Positions 17,124-27,395 of a DNA stretch of 64,000 nt are shown here, piece after piece. The stretch comes from an uncultured Campylobacter sp. Lineage in GTDB: Bacteria; Campylobacterota; Campylobacteria; Campylobacterales; Campylobacteraceae. The notes under the pieces were generated by a model. That model was not told where the DNA came from. It saw only the letters and a list, made by a program, of their open reading frames with translations, and did no database searches. The position numbers were made by a program, and so were the translations under genes. How positions within the stretch are numbered: the first letter of the stretch is position 1; each line of letters opens with the position of its first letter. Where the stretch lies: assembly GCF_938045625.1 (NCBI RefSeq), contig NZ_CALIAV010000023.1, forward strand, positions 37,754 to 101,753. Direction: 5' to 3'.

Positions 17124-19925
17124 CTACTCGCCAAACGCCTTTAGCTCGTCGCATACTTTGGCGAATTTCTCCTGCGCGCTTTGCAGCCCTTCGCGGTTGG
17201 CTTCGACCACGGCTTGCGGAGCGGAGGCCACGAATTTCTCGTTATTTAGCATAGCAGAAAGCTTTGCTATCTCTTTTTCTAGTTTGGTTTTTTGCGACCG
17301 CAGTCGCATGATCACCGCGCTCATATCCACGCCTTCAAGCGGTACGAATACTTCTAAATTTTCGCTCACGTCGCGTGTGGCGTTTTCTATTTTAGCGTCG
17401 CAAAACTCGATCTGCTCGCATTTAGCTAGCAGCGAGATGTAGTTTGTCGCCTCGGTCAAATTTTCGTTTCCGTTTAGCTTGATGAAAGCTTTTGGGATTT
17501 TTGAGTTTCCTTGCTCGATGGTCGCCTTTGCACGGCGGATCGCGACGATAGCCTCGATCACCAGCTCAAAGGTCTTTTCTATCTGCATGTCGCGCTCGTT
17601 AGCCTGCGGATACGCCTCTATCATGATCGAGCTCGCGCTTTCTAAATTTGAGCCGCTAAGCTCGTGGAAAAGAAATTCTGAGATAAACGGCATAAATGGG
17701 CTAAGCAGCCTCATAGCCTCTTTAAATATCGCTCCAAGCTCCCTTACGCTGCCTTTGTCGGCTTTGCTAAGCTCGATACCCCAGTCGCAAAACTCGTCCC
17801 ATAAAAATTTATAAATCGCGTTTGCCGCATCGTTAAAGCGGTAGGCATCGATGTTTTCTCGCACCTCGCGTACGCACTCGTTAAATCGGCTTAGCATGTA
17901 TTTGCCAAGCTTCGTTTCGATTTTGGCGTCGCTTAAATTTGCAAATTTAGACTCGTTTAGCAGCAGATATTTGCTCGCGTTGTAAAGCTTGTTCGTGAAA
18001 TTTCGCACGAGCTTCATCTTTTCGTCGCTTAGTTTTATGTCGCGTCCCTGCACGGCTAGTAGCGCAAGCGTAAAGCGCAGGACGTCGGCGCTATACTCCT
18101 CGATGCTAACGAGCGGGTCGATGACGTTGCCTAGGCTCTTGCTCATCTTTCTGCCTTGCTCGTCTTTAACCAGAGCGTGTAGATAAATATCGTCAAACGG
18201 TAGCTTGCCTAGCGCGTTTTCGCCCTGAAACATCATCCTGGCCACCCAGAAAAACAAAATATCAAAGCCGGTGATTAGCAGGTTGTTTGGGTAAAATTCG
18301 GCCAAATCGCCGTCAAACCATTTCTCGTTTTTTAGCTCCTCGCCGTTACCCCAGCCAAGCGTGCTAAACGGCCAAAGCCCCGAGCTAAACCAGGTATCTA
18401 GGACATCCGGGTCTTGATGGAAATTTGTGCTTTTGCATTTTGGGCACTGCGTCGGCTCGTCTTCGTCCGCCCACTCGTGTCCGCACGCGTCACAGTAAAA
18501 TACCGGGATCTGATGCCCCCACCATAGCTGGCGCGAGATACACCAGTCGCGAAGCTCGCGCATCCAGGCGTTAAAGCTGTTTATCCAGTGAGCCGGGTAA
18601 AATTTGGCTAATCCTTCGCCGACCTTTGCGATCGCGTCGTCCGCGATCTGTTTTTTGACGAACCACTGCTTTGAGATGTATGGCTCGACGACGTTTTTGC
18701 AGCGGTAGCAGTAGCCGACTTGATTTTCGTAGTCTTCGATCTTCTCGACGTTTCCGAGCTTTTCTAGCTCTGCTACGATGGCGTCTCTAGCCTCTAGTCG
18801 CTCAAGCCCTTTAAACTGCGCGCACTGCTCGTTTAGGATGCCTTTTTCATCAAAAACGGTTATAAATTTTAGATCATGCCTTTTGCCGACCTCGTAGTCG
18901 TTGGTGTCGTGCGCTGGCGTGACTTTTACTAGGCCCGTTCCAAACTCCATATCGACATGCTCGTCGGCTATGATCTCGATCTCGCGACCGATTATCGGCA
19001 GGACGACTTTTTTGCCGATCAAATTTTTATATCGTTCGTCGTTCGGGTTTACCATTACCGCGGTATCGCCGAAGTAGGTTTCGGGCCTTGTCGTTGCCAC
19101 AACGATATACGGCAAATTCTCGCTTTGATATGCTTTGTTAGAGCGGATTTCTCCTCGGTCACGCACGACCAGTGCACTCCCGTCGTCAAAATCCACTCCG
19201 CCTCGCCTATCTTTGCGATAATTCGCCTCGTCGTTTTGAGGCGAATTTGTGTTACTCTTGTCAAAATTTAATGCGGAATTTTCGCTCAAATTTGAAGCTT
19301 CGTCTGCGAGATAGTACCTCAAATGATAAAGCTTGCCTTTGTTTTCCTTATGCTCGACCTCGATGTCGCTGAGCGCGCCGTCGTGCGTACACCAGTTTAT
19401 CATGTAGTTTTCGCGTACGATGAGCCCTTTTTCGTAGAGATTTACGAAAGCCTTTTTGACGGCTATTCTTAGTCCCTCATCCATCGTAAATCTTTGGCGC
19501 GACCATGCCGGCGAGATACCTAGTTTTCGCATTTGATGCACGATCATGCCGCCGCTTTTTTCTTTCCATTCCCAGACTTTTTCTACGAATTTTTCGCGTC
19601 CGAGCTCTTCTTTTTTGATGCCTTGGGCTAGGAGCTGCTTTTCAACGACGTTTTGCGTGGCGATACCTGCGTGATCAAGGCCCGGCTGCCACAGCGTTTT
19701 GTAGCCGTCCATTCTTTTGTAGCGCGTCATTATGTCTTGTAGGGTAAAGGTTAGGGCGTGTCCGATATGAAGCGAGCCCGTTACGTTTGGAGGCGGCATC
19801 ATGATGCAAAATTTACGGCCGTCTTTGCGTATGTTTTTGTTCGCATCTATCTCGAAATATCCGCGTTCTTCCCAAATTTTATAAAATTTATCTTCTACTT
19901 CTTTTGCGTCGTAAAATTCCGCCAT
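17124..19925 (-). CDS. valS: Valyl-tRNA synthetase
   Basis: Class I synthetase charging tRNA-Val. HIGH motif at residues 53-56 (SLHIGHALTF), WCT and zinc-like CPKC/CDAC cysteines, KMSKS in GRKMSKSLGNVID, and a C-terminal coiled-coil (MRLRSQKTKLEKEIAKL) typical of ValS. It is 933 residues; epsilonproteobacterial ValS is usually around 870. The excess is a roughly 60-residue insert at about 209-269 in the editing (CP1) domain, just before LPYIVVATTRPETYFGDTAV. The insert is hydrophilic and rich in Asn, Asp, Arg and Ser. The rest is intact, so the enzyme is expected to be functional. Confidence 0.96.
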   Translation of the reverse strand: MAEFYDAKEVEDKFYKIWEERGYFEIDANKNIRKDGRKFCIMMPPPNVTGSLHIGHALTFTLQDIMTRYKRMDGYKTLWQPGLDHAGIATQNVVEKQLLAQGIKKEELGREKFVEKVWEWKEKSGGMIVHQMRKLGISPAWSRQRFTMDEGLRIAVKKAFVNLYEKGLIVRENYMINWCTHDGALSDIEVEHKENKGKLYHLRYYLADEASNLSENSALNFDKSNTNSPQNDEANYRKDRRGGVDFDDGSALVVRDRGEIRSNKAYQSENLPYIVVATTRPETYFGDTAVMVNPNDERYKNLIGKKVVLPIIGREIEIIADEHVDMEFGTGLVKVTPAHDTNDYEVGKRHDLKFITVFDEKGILNEQCAQFKGLERLEARDAIVAELEKLGNVEKIEDYENQVGYCYRCKNVVEPYISKQWFVKKQIADDAIAKVGEGLAKFYPAHWINSFNAWMRELRDWCISRQLWWGHQIPVFYCDACGHEWADEDEPTQCPKCKSTNFHQDPDVLDTWFSSGLWPFSTLGWGNGEELKNEKWFDGDLAEFYPNNLLITGFDILFFWVARMMFQGENALGKLPFDDIYLHALVKDEQGRKMSKSLGNVIDPLVSIEEYSADVLRFTLALLAVQGRDIKLSDEKMKLVRNFTNKLYNASKYLLLNESKFANLSDAKIETKLGKYMLSRFNECVREVRENIDAYRFNDAANAIYKFLWDEFCDWGIELSKADKGSVRELGAIFKEAMRLLSPFMPFISEFLFHELSGSNLESASSIMIEAYPQANERDMQIEKTFELVIEAIVAIRRAKATIEQGNSKIPKAFIKLNGNENLTEATNYISLLAKCEQIEFCDAKIENATRDVSENLEVFVPLEGVDMSAVIMRLRSQKTKLEKEIAKLSAMLNNEKFVASAPQAVVEANREGLQSAQEKFAKVCDELKAFGE
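19119..19301 (-). repeat. In-frame insert in valS carrying a perfect inverted repeat
   Basis: This stretch codes the extra residues of ValS. On the plus strand AATTCGCCTC (19220-19229) is followed after 8 bases by GAGGCGAATT (19238-19247), a perfect 10-bp stem. It also contains AAATTTGA and AAATTTTGAC words like those between genes. The reading frame is kept across the whole insert. Borders are approximate because they rest on my memory of the family alignment. Confidence 0.55.
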
Positions 19926-20023
19926 ATTTTATCCTTAATAATTGTTTAAAAAATGTCGGATTTTACTACAAATTTGCTAATAGTATGTTTAAAATAGGTT
20001 GTTTTTAAGAATAGGCAAAGAAA

Positions 20024-20049
20024 GCGAAGCGGCTAAAAAACCGCTTCGC
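20024..20049 (-). terminator. Terminator of the alpha-2-macroglobulin gene
   Basis: GCGAAGCGG (20024-20032) and CCGCTTCGC (20041-20049) make a perfect 9-bp stem with an A-rich loop, seven bases beyond the stop at 20056; the minus strand continues TTTCTTTG. Confidence 0.75.
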
Positions 20050-20055
20050 AAAGGA

Positions 20056-23000
20056 TCATTTGACGATAAATTCGTGCTGAGCTAGATCGTAGTCACTCAT
20101 GCTCTCGTCGTACATGTTTTCCGTGATGACCGCAGGTAGCATGCACTTACCGCTCATGACGACGCGAAGAGGCGTGTAGAGCACGTGCGCATCCTTGCTA
20201 GCATCCAAGCTATAAAAGCTCAAAACTCTGTCGTCCTCGATGTTTTGATGCTCGAGAGTTAAAGAGTTTTTCGTGGCTTCAGTTCTTACGTTTGGTACGA
20301 TGTTTTCGTTTACCACCTCAAGGCAAGGGCTGATCGTTTCGTTTATCACGCCGTTTCTGATAAACTCATTCGTTTTAAGAGAAAGCTTCGAGTAGATGAC
20401 GTCGTTTACCTTAAGCGCGTTGATATCGATCTCTTTGCCGTCTTTGCCGACGAAGGTTCTGTAGATATCAAGCCCTTTTTTGTCAAATTTGTGACTTACG
20501 TCTAGCTTTTTGTAGCCTGACGCACTAACGCCTAGATACACGGCTGCGCCGTTTTCAGGCACGATAGTAATCTCAGGCTTTTTAGGAGCGATGTTGATAG
20601 CTCCGCGACCGTCGAAATTTAGATCGTGTCCGTCGGCGATAAGCTTAAATTTGTTCTCGCTTGAGACGTCTTTGATATAAGCTCTTAGCGCTCTTAGCGT
20701 AAATGCGCGCTCCTGCGTCGAATGTAGCTTATCTACGCGAGCGATCAGGTAGTCTGCTAGCTCGTCGCTAAATGCGTTTTTCTCAAAGTGATTAGCGTGT
20801 AAAAGTAGCATAAAGGCCTTGTTTCTGATCTCTGAGCCAAAGTTATCGGCCAGCTCTTTTTCGCGGTTATAGGCTGATTTATTTAGCTCTTTTAGCACTT
20901 TTTCGCTCTCTTTATTTAGTCCCTCGTTTTTGAGGATCGCCGCCATCAAGTAGCCTTCAAGCGCGCTACCTTGGTATCTTTTTTGATCGTATAGAGCGTT
21001 TAGCTTTGATCTATCGAGCTTCTTTTGCGTGCTTAGGACGTAGGCTGCGTAAAGAGCTTGGAAGTTGTCGTTGCTGCCAAACGCCTTTAACCAGTCGATC
21101 GCTTTATTTTTTACGTGGCTATCAAGTGCAAAGCCTGATTTTTCAAGGGTAAATAGCATATCGATAGAGTAGATAGAAGCAAAGTTGTTCGTGTAGCCTA
21201 GCTGATTCCAGTAGCCGATGCTGCCGTCTGTTTTTTGCATATTGACGACGTCTTGCAAGCCAGCTTCGACAAATCTTCTTCTATCGGCTTCTTTTGCTTT
21301 AGCTTCTTTAGAATCATCTCCGCCAAGCACTAGGAAATTTAGCTCAAAAAGCTTACTTGAGCGCTGCTCGGCGCATCCGTAAGGGTAGTTTACGAGCTTA
21401 TCGCTATTTGCGCTTAATACGCCTTTTATAGAGCTTGAAGCGTCGATCCTGATGCGTTTAAACTCGCTGTCAAGCTTAAATGTTTTTTCCACGGTAGCCT
21501 GGAAATTTTTAGCGTAGGTGCTAAGCGGATAGGCGTGGATGACGTCAAGCTTTTGTGAGTAGGTATAGCCGTTTTTACCGTCGTTTGCGGTGAAATTTAT
21601 ATACGCTTTGCCAGTAGCGTTAGCATCGACCGTGAAATTTAGCTTAGCGTTTTCCTCGGGTTTTAGCTCGATACTATCTACGCCTAGTTTCGCGTTTAGG
21701 TTGGTATCTAGGCTTAAGGCTACCTTTTTTGGCTCTTTGGTCGTATTTATGACTCTTAGAGAGTAGTTTATCTTATCGCCCTCGATAAGATACGCCGTTT
21801 GAGTCGGTTTTAGGATGATATCGTCTTTTACCTTTATGGCATTTACGCTAAAGCCGAGCTTATCGCCGACTACGCTGAGCGCGGCTAAATTTATCTCTGA
21901 GTTAAAGTCGCTAGGCACTTCTATCTCGAAATTCGCTACGCCGTCGGCACCGGCTTTTGCCGTTTGCATTTTGATGTAGGTTTTGACGTTTTTCTTATCG
22001 ACCGGGCTAGCAAATTTTGCCATTCTCATCTCCATAAGGGCAGCCGCCGCGTCGCCGCCGAAGCTTAGTACTTTACCGTCTTTTTTAAATCCGCTCAAAT
22101 TTGCGTAGATGTCATAATCAAGCACGCCGTCGTTTAAAATTTTGTCAAAAAAGTCAAGCGGGCTCTTTAACTTTTGATTTGTTACTTGTAGTACGCCTTC
22201 ATCAACTGCAAATAACGTAACTTCCGCATTTGGCTCAGTTTTTACGGTAGTTTTAAATTTGGAGTTTGACTTCACGACTTTTGGCGCTTCGATGCTGACG
22301 TTTGTCGCTCGGTATGATTTATCCGCTTTTGCATAGACTTTATCGTAGGTTCTAAACGGCAAGACGTCGTTATCGGCTACGCGCATGATGGATGCAGTTA
22401 CATAAAGTCCCTCAAAATCGAAGTCAAGGTCAAATTTGGCGTTTGCTACGTTGTTTTCTATATTTACGACTTTATACTTTTTGACGTTTTCTGACTCGAC
22501 CGTGATGATGCCGATGCCGCTTTTTAGCACAGAGCTAACGTCTACGTTTAGCAAGTCGCCTTTTTTATAGGCTTTTTGATTTAGCTTGATTTTAGCTTTA
22601 GCTAGCTCTTTTGTCGGTTGCAACGTGCCGCCGTAGTCCCAGCCGCTAACGTAGATATCTAAATTTGCCGAGTGGCCGCTTAGGATATCGGAAACCACGA
22701 CTATGAAGTCGCCGCTTTGATTGAAATCATAAACGAATTCGTTACCGCTAAGAGTATCGCTAAAGACCTTTTCGTAGCGTTTGTTCCATTTTAGATAGCC
22801 TTCTTTGTCGTAGTTGTATTCCCAGATCGCTTTTTTGATCTCGACGGCTTTTTGTCTATCTTTTAACTCCTCGTCTTTAAGCGGATCGACGCTTACGAAA
22901 TTTAGCGTTAGTTTGGAGTTTGCGTCGATGTAGGTGTCGTTTGCCCTGACGCCGACCATCACGTCAAAAGGATATACGCTAAAGTCGTTGCTAGCGCTTA

Positions 23001-25221
23001 CATTTTTGCCGTCATCGTTAATGGTAAATACCGCGGTGCCTTTTAAAATGCTTGCGATTTTGCCTTTGCTTTGTAGCTTAAACGCAGTCGCGCCTTTGCC
23101 TTCGTTGTCTAGAGTGACTGGTTTAGTAAACTGATCTAGGCCGTTTGCAGCGTATTCGCCGTTGCTAAATTTATACTCTTTAAATTTATCGTTTTTGTAA
23201 TCTTGCTGATATAAATTTAACGCCACGTCGCCTTCTAGATTAGCCGCCGCTCCGCCAAAAAGGTAGTTGCTTTGTAGTTTTACGTCTATTAGATCGTCTA
23301 GAGCGTAAATTTGCTTATCTAGCTTGACCTCGTTTTTGATGCGTTGCGGGGTGAAGGACTCGACTGAAAAGTCGTAGCTATCGATGATTTTATTTGCAAA
23401 GATCACTTCAAATTTAAACGTTCCGGTTAGTCCAGAGTTTACCGGCTCGTCGAAATTTATCACGCCAAGCTCGGTGGTATTTACGCCTTTATTTAGGATC
23501 ACTTTGTTTTGCGGATCTCTGATTTTTAGCTTAACGGGCATGTTTGAGAGGCTCTTAAACAGCGCGTTTTTGATGATGATCTCGCCTTTTATATTTTCCT
23601 GCGGGCGGATGATGTTGCTAGCAAAGTGCAAATACGCGCTATACGTTTCGCTTCTATCTTTGGCGTCTAAATTTGACTCCTCGTTTAGGCGTTTGTTTTG
23701 CGATAGGGCGATGAAGCTTTGCTCTTTACCTAGCGTTAAAACTGCGCTTGAGACGTCCTTGCCGATGTCTTTTTTATTAAATTTAAATACGCCTTCGTCG
23801 TTTGTGATGCCGCTTGCGATGAGATTGTTTTTAGTGGAGTAAATTTTGACGTCCGCGTTTGCGACCACTTCGTTTTTACTCAAGCGGTTGGCAAATAAAA
23901 ATACCTCGTCTTTTGAAACCTTCATGCTTAGGCCGATATCGGTTAGATAGACCGCTTTTTGTACGCTTTTGTCTTTGTCGTAGTAGACCGTGACTAGATA
24001 AACTCCGTCGCCGCCCTCGGCAAAGTCAAGCTTGATCTTGCTTTTTTGCATTTCGTTTTGAGCGCCGCCTAGGTCGTAGTTTTTGCTAGCTACTTCCTCG
24101 GCGTAGTTATCCAAAGGAGTCTCGGTAAAATTTAAAAAGTATCTTAAATTTTGCTCTTTTAGCTTCTCGACGACGACTTTAGCGGTGTTTGTATTTACGC
24201 TTTTTATGCCGATCTCGCCCAGGTTAGACATATACGTGCCGCTATCGGTAAACTCCAAAAACGGCTTTAGATCGCCGAACGCGACGTTAAATGAGGAGTT
24301 TTCTCGTAGCATCGAGTAATCGTCGCCAAAGCCCTTATAGAAGGTGACTTTGTATGTTGTCTGCGGTTTGAAGTCTTTACTGGTAATGTCGATATAGTAG
24401 TAGTAATACTCGCCGTCTGGGTCTTGGTGGCTAGTGTACTCCATTTCGCCAACTTCAAAGCTATTTACGCCCTCGACCTTGATAAATTTTTTAATATTGT
24501 CAGAATCTATCCAATCTTTAAGATAGAGTCTAGCCGCTAGTTTGCCGTTATCTAGGCTAATGCCTTCGACTTCGCTTAAAAACATAGTCTTGGCTTTTGG
24601 CTTATCGACGAAATTTTCATCGGGATTTGAGACTTTTTGCACGACTTCAAAACTATCGGCCAAATTTATACCCGAAGTATTTTTGAGGTTTTTAGAAACC
24701 GAAAATACTAAATTGTCGCCGCTTTCAAGTAACTTTATCTGAAAGCTTTTAGGCGTTTTGGCTACGATTTTATATTTGATGTTTTGCTTGGCCAAATTTT
24801 GCTTGTCGTAAATTTTAAAATTTGCGGCAAACTCATCCTCGCTAACATTATCGTTAAATACCGCTAAAAAGGTATCTCCGGAGTACTCGATCATGTTTGA
24901 TAGCACGAAATCTCCGCCGTAAAATTTAACCTTACTATCGCCTTTTTTGCACGAGTAGCTTATGCCTTTTGCAAGAGGCTTTTTAGGGTAAAAGAAAATC
25001 GAGTCTGATCCATACTCAAAGGCTCCCGTTATCTCGGGCGAACACTCGATTATTTTTTTGTGCGTGACCTTGCCGATGAGAGACTGTTCGTTTTGGGCGT
25101 ATTTTACGCCAATGCTTACCGAGCCATCGTCTAACGCCTTGCTTGAACCGTCAAGCGTAAAGGCGCTCAAATTTGCTGCCAAAATGCAGCTTAGGCTTAA
25201 GCTGACTAGCTTTAAACGCAT
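20056..25221 (-). CDS. Bacterial alpha-2-macroglobulin (YfhM-type)
   Basis: 1721 residues from ATG 25221 (MRLKLVSLSLSCILAANLSAFTLDG, a signal peptide). The thioester motif GCAEQ lies at about residue 1280 in NYPYGCAEQRSSK, followed by the alpha-helical thioester domain (YWNQLGYTNNFASIY) and a C-terminal receptor-like domain. Bacterial alpha-2-macroglobulins trap attacking proteases covalently in the periplasm. The signal peptide has a Cys (SLSC) but not a classical lipobox at the cleavage point. An upstream in-frame extension is not used: the ATG overlaps the pbpC stop as TAATG, with AGGAGG inside the last pbpC codons. Pairing with pbpC matches E. coli yfhM-pbpC. Confidence 0.93.
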   Translation of the reverse strand: MRLKLVSLSLSCILAANLSAFTLDGSSKALDDGSVSIGVKYAQNEQSLIGKVTHKKIIECSPEITGAFEYGSDSIFFYPKKPLAKGISYSCKKGDSKVKFYGGDFVLSNMIEYSGDTFLAVFNDNVSEDEFAANFKIYDKQNLAKQNIKYKIVAKTPKSFQIKLLESGDNLVFSVSKNLKNTSGINLADSFEVVQKVSNPDENFVDKPKAKTMFLSEVEGISLDNGKLAARLYLKDWIDSDNIKKFIKVEGVNSFEVGEMEYTSHQDPDGEYYYYYIDITSKDFKPQTTYKVTFYKGFGDDYSMLRENSSFNVAFGDLKPFLEFTDSGTYMSNLGEIGIKSVNTNTAKVVVEKLKEQNLRYFLNFTETPLDNYAEEVASKNYDLGGAQNEMQKSKIKLDFAEGGDGVYLVTVYYDKDKSVQKAVYLTDIGLSMKVSKDEVFLFANRLSKNEVVANADVKIYSTKNNLIASGITNDEGVFKFNKKDIGKDVSSAVLTLGKEQSFIALSQNKRLNEESNLDAKDRSETYSAYLHFASNIIRPQENIKGEIIIKNALFKSLSNMPVKLKIRDPQNKVILNKGVNTTELGVINFDEPVNSGLTGTFKFEVIFANKIIDSYDFSVESFTPQRIKNEVKLDKQIYALDDLIDVKLQSNYLFGGAAANLEGDVALNLYQQDYKNDKFKEYKFSNGEYAANGLDQFTKPVTLDNEGKGATAFKLQSKGKIASILKGTAVFTINDDGKNVSASNDFSVYPFDVMVGVRANDTYIDANSKLTLNFVSVDPLKDEELKDRQKAVEIKKAIWEYNYDKEGYLKWNKRYEKVFSDTLSGNEFVYDFNQSGDFIVVVSDILSGHSANLDIYVSGWDYGGTLQPTKELAKAKIKLNQKAYKKGDLLNVDVSSVLKSGIGIITVESENVKKYKVVNIENNVANAKFDLDFDFEGLYVTASIMRVADNDVLPFRTYDKVYAKADKSYRATNVSIEAPKVVKSNSKFKTTVKTEPNAEVTLFAVDEGVLQVTNQKLKSPLDFFDKILNDGVLDYDIYANLSGFKKDGKVLSFGGDAAAALMEMRMAKFASPVDKKNVKTYIKMQTAKAGADGVANFEIEVPSDFNSEINLAALSVVGDKLGFSVNAIKVKDDIILKPTQTAYLIEGDKINYSLRVINTTKEPKKVALSLDTNLNAKLGVDSIELKPEENAKLNFTVDANATGKAYINFTANDGKNGYTYSQKLDVIHAYPLSTYAKNFQATVEKTFKLDSEFKRIRIDASSSIKGVLSANSDKLVNYPYGCAEQRSSKLFELNFLVLGGDDSKEAKAKEADRRRFVEAGLQDVVNMQKTDGSIGYWNQLGYTNNFASIYSIDMLFTLEKSGFALDSHVKNKAIDWLKAFGSNDNFQALYAAYVLSTQKKLDRSKLNALYDQKRYQGSALEGYLMAAILKNEGLNKESEKVLKELNKSAYNREKELADNFGSEIRNKAFMLLLHANHFEKNAFSDELADYLIARVDKLHSTQERAFTLRALRAYIKDVSSENKFKLIADGHDLNFDGRGAINIAPKKPEITIVPENGAAVYLGVSASGYKKLDVSHKFDKKGLDIYRTFVGKDGKEIDINALKVNDVIYSKLSLKTNEFIRNGVINETISPCLEVVNENIVPNVRTEATKNSLTLEHQNIEDDRVLSFYSLDASKDAHVLYTPLRVVMSGKCMLPAVITENMYDESMSDYDLAQHEFIVK

Positions 25222-27389
25222 TAAAACCTCCTTATTTCGATATTGATTTCGCTTAAATTCGAATTTTCGTCCAGACACCCGAGCTTGTGTTTGCCTTGCG
25301 TTAAATTTAAGGTATTTTCGCTCGCGTTGTTTACTTTTTCCCATTCGTTTTCGTCGATTTTGAGATATATCTCATCGCCGATATATGCGTAACATTTTAG
25401 CATAACTTTAGTTAAATTTTCATCGCTTAGCAGAATTTGATTATTTGACGGCGTTGCAACGAGAGGTTTATAGCTTTTAAATTTATAGTAACAAGGACTT
25501 TCTTTGATATCTTCTTGAGTAATCGCGCCGTTTTTTAGTAAAAATCCTACCTCATCGCCTCTGATACTCTCGCAGATATCTTTTAGCGCTACGCCCTCTA
25601 TTTGCCAGTCATCCTCTTCATCTCTGCACTCTTTAAATTTAAACGCGTCAAGACAGGTTTTTTTGGACTCAATGCCGCCTGGCGCGCCCATGAAAGACAG
25701 TTTTTGCTTTTGAGCTAGTAGTTTAAAGACGTCAAAAACCGTGCGAGACGCGTCGCTAAATCCGCTTAAATTTTGCGTCTTTTTGCCGTTAAAGTTACCA
25801 AACCACACCGCGACCGTGTAGTCGTTATTTACGCCGATCGTGTATATATCGCGCGAACCGTAGCTGGTGCCGGTTTTAAAGGCGATTTGAGGCGTGTCTT
25901 TTGCGTATTGCCATGCGACGCCCAGATAGCTTCTTGACGCGCTTGAGAGCATTTTTGAGGTTAGATACGCGCTTTGCGGGCTGATTAGCCGTCCGTAGCC
26001 TAGTATCGTCTTGCCGGCCGCTTCCAGCGGTTTTAGCTCGCCGCCGTTTGCGTAGATAGTGTAGAGGTGGGCTAAATTTAGCAGGCTCATTTCCGCACTT
26101 CCAAGCGCGATACTATCTGCGTAAAATTCCTTTGAATTGCTCACCAAACGCACTCTAGAAAGCAGCTCGTAAAGAGAGTTTTCGCCTAATTTGTTGTTTA
26201 GGCTAACGGCCGGGATATTTAGGCTAAGCGCTAGCGCCTCGGTCGCTGAGATGATACCAAAAAACCTGCTGTCGTAGTTTTTGGGCACGTACTCTCCGAG
26301 GAAAATTTCTGTATCTATCATCTGGCTTTTTGGCGTGATGAAACCCTCGTCGAGTCCTAGCGAAAATATAAACGGCTTTAGCGTCGAGCCCACGTTTCTG
26401 CTCATCGTTACGCCGTCGTTTTGTCCCTGCGGAGCGTGCCAGTCGTGCGAGCCCACGTATGCCGCTACGCTCATGTTTTTGTTGTCGATTATTATCCCCG
26501 CGGCGTTGTAGGCGTCTTTTGATTTTAGCGAGGTAGCCGTATTTTTTAGCGCGTTTTCTAGTAAAATTTGCAAATTTAGATCCAAATTTGAGTGTGTAAC
26601 TCCGTTTTTTAGAGCTTGCGCGGCGTAGTGCCTGGCCTTATAAACGGCGTCGTAGCGTTTGTTTTTAAATGGCTCTCTTTGCGCTCTTTGGAATGCGCTT
26701 TGATCTATCACGCCGGCTTTATAAAGCAACTTTGCGACGCGGTTTTTTAGCGCGTTGATGTTTGATTTTTTATCTAGGCGGTTGGCGTTTGGGTTTTTTG
26801 GGATCGTGCTCAAAAGCGCGCACTCGGCGATACTAAGCTCGCCAAGCTCTTTGCCGAAATAAAACCTCGCCGCAGCCGCCGCACCCTCGATATTTCCGCC
26901 GTATGGAGCGAGGTTAAAGTAAAAATTTAAAATCTCGTCTTTGCTATAGTGCCACTCCAGCTGAAGCGCGGTAAAGATTTCTTTAAATTTGTTTGCATAG
27001 GTGCGCTCCTCTCGCTTCATCATGCGCGCGACTTGCATCGTGATCGTAGAGGCGCCGATACGGTTAGAGTGCGTGAGATTGTGCGCGGTCGCGCGGATCA
27101 TGGCAAATGGATTTACGCCGATGTGGTAGTAGAAAAATTTATCCTCAAACAAAACAACGCTATCTTTTAGTGTCTGCGGTATGTTTTTAGCCTCAAATCT
27201 CCAAATTTCGTCGCTGCTAGGCCGAAGGGCGACGATCTGGCCGTTTTTATCAAAAAGTATGAACGAATTTTCCCGCTTTAGCGCTTTCGTGTCAAGCGGA
27301 TAGGCAAAGTCAAGCACTAAAAAAGCTACAAAGCAGAGCAGGGCGACTGCGGCGAAGTATTTGATAAATTTAGCTAAAACTCTTTTCAT
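25221..27389 (-). CDS. pbpC: Penicillin-binding protein 1C
   Basis: 722 residues from ATG 27389. One N-terminal membrane helix (FAAVALLCFVAFLVLDFAY), a glycosyltransferase domain with VLFEDKFFYYHIGVNP and GASTITMQVARM, a transpeptidase domain with GSTLKPF (SxxK), SLNIPA (SxN) and KTGTS, and a C-terminal BiPBP_C-like domain ending NLSEINIEIRRF. It polymerises and cross-links peptidoglycan in the periplasm; PBP1C proteins pair with alpha-2-macroglobulin, apparently to repair the wall after a breach. No ribosome binding site precedes the ATG, and a TATAAT stands 6 bases upstream, so the message may be leaderless. Confidence 0.93.
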   Translation of the reverse strand: MKRVLAKFIKYFAAVALLCFVAFLVLDFAYPLDTKALKRENSFILFDKNGQIVALRPSSDEIWRFEAKNIPQTLKDSVVLFEDKFFYYHIGVNPFAMIRATAHNLTHSNRIGASTITMQVARMMKREERTYANKFKEIFTALQLEWHYSKDEILNFYFNLAPYGGNIEGAAAAARFYFGKELGELSIAECALLSTIPKNPNANRLDKKSNINALKNRVAKLLYKAGVIDQSAFQRAQREPFKNKRYDAVYKARHYAAQALKNGVTHSNLDLNLQILLENALKNTATSLKSKDAYNAAGIIIDNKNMSVAAYVGSHDWHAPQGQNDGVTMSRNVGSTLKPFIFSLGLDEGFITPKSQMIDTEIFLGEYVPKNYDSRFFGIISATEALALSLNIPAVSLNNKLGENSLYELLSRVRLVSNSKEFYADSIALGSAEMSLLNLAHLYTIYANGGELKPLEAAGKTILGYGRLISPQSAYLTSKMLSSASRSYLGVAWQYAKDTPQIAFKTGTSYGSRDIYTIGVNNDYTVAVWFGNFNGKKTQNLSGFSDASRTVFDVFKLLAQKQKLSFMGAPGGIESKKTCLDAFKFKECRDEEDDWQIEGVALKDICESIRGDEVGFLLKNGAITQEDIKESPCYYKFKSYKPLVATPSNNQILLSDENLTKVMLKCYAYIGDEIYLKIDENEWEKVNNASENTLNLTQGKHKLGCLDENSNLSEINIEIRRF

Positions 27390-27395
27390 TTCGCG

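Noticed and set aside
25222..25344. 41-residue extension of the alpha-2-macroglobulin
   Set aside because: It lies in the pbpC coding region and would hide the signal peptide; TAATG coupling supports the inner ATG.
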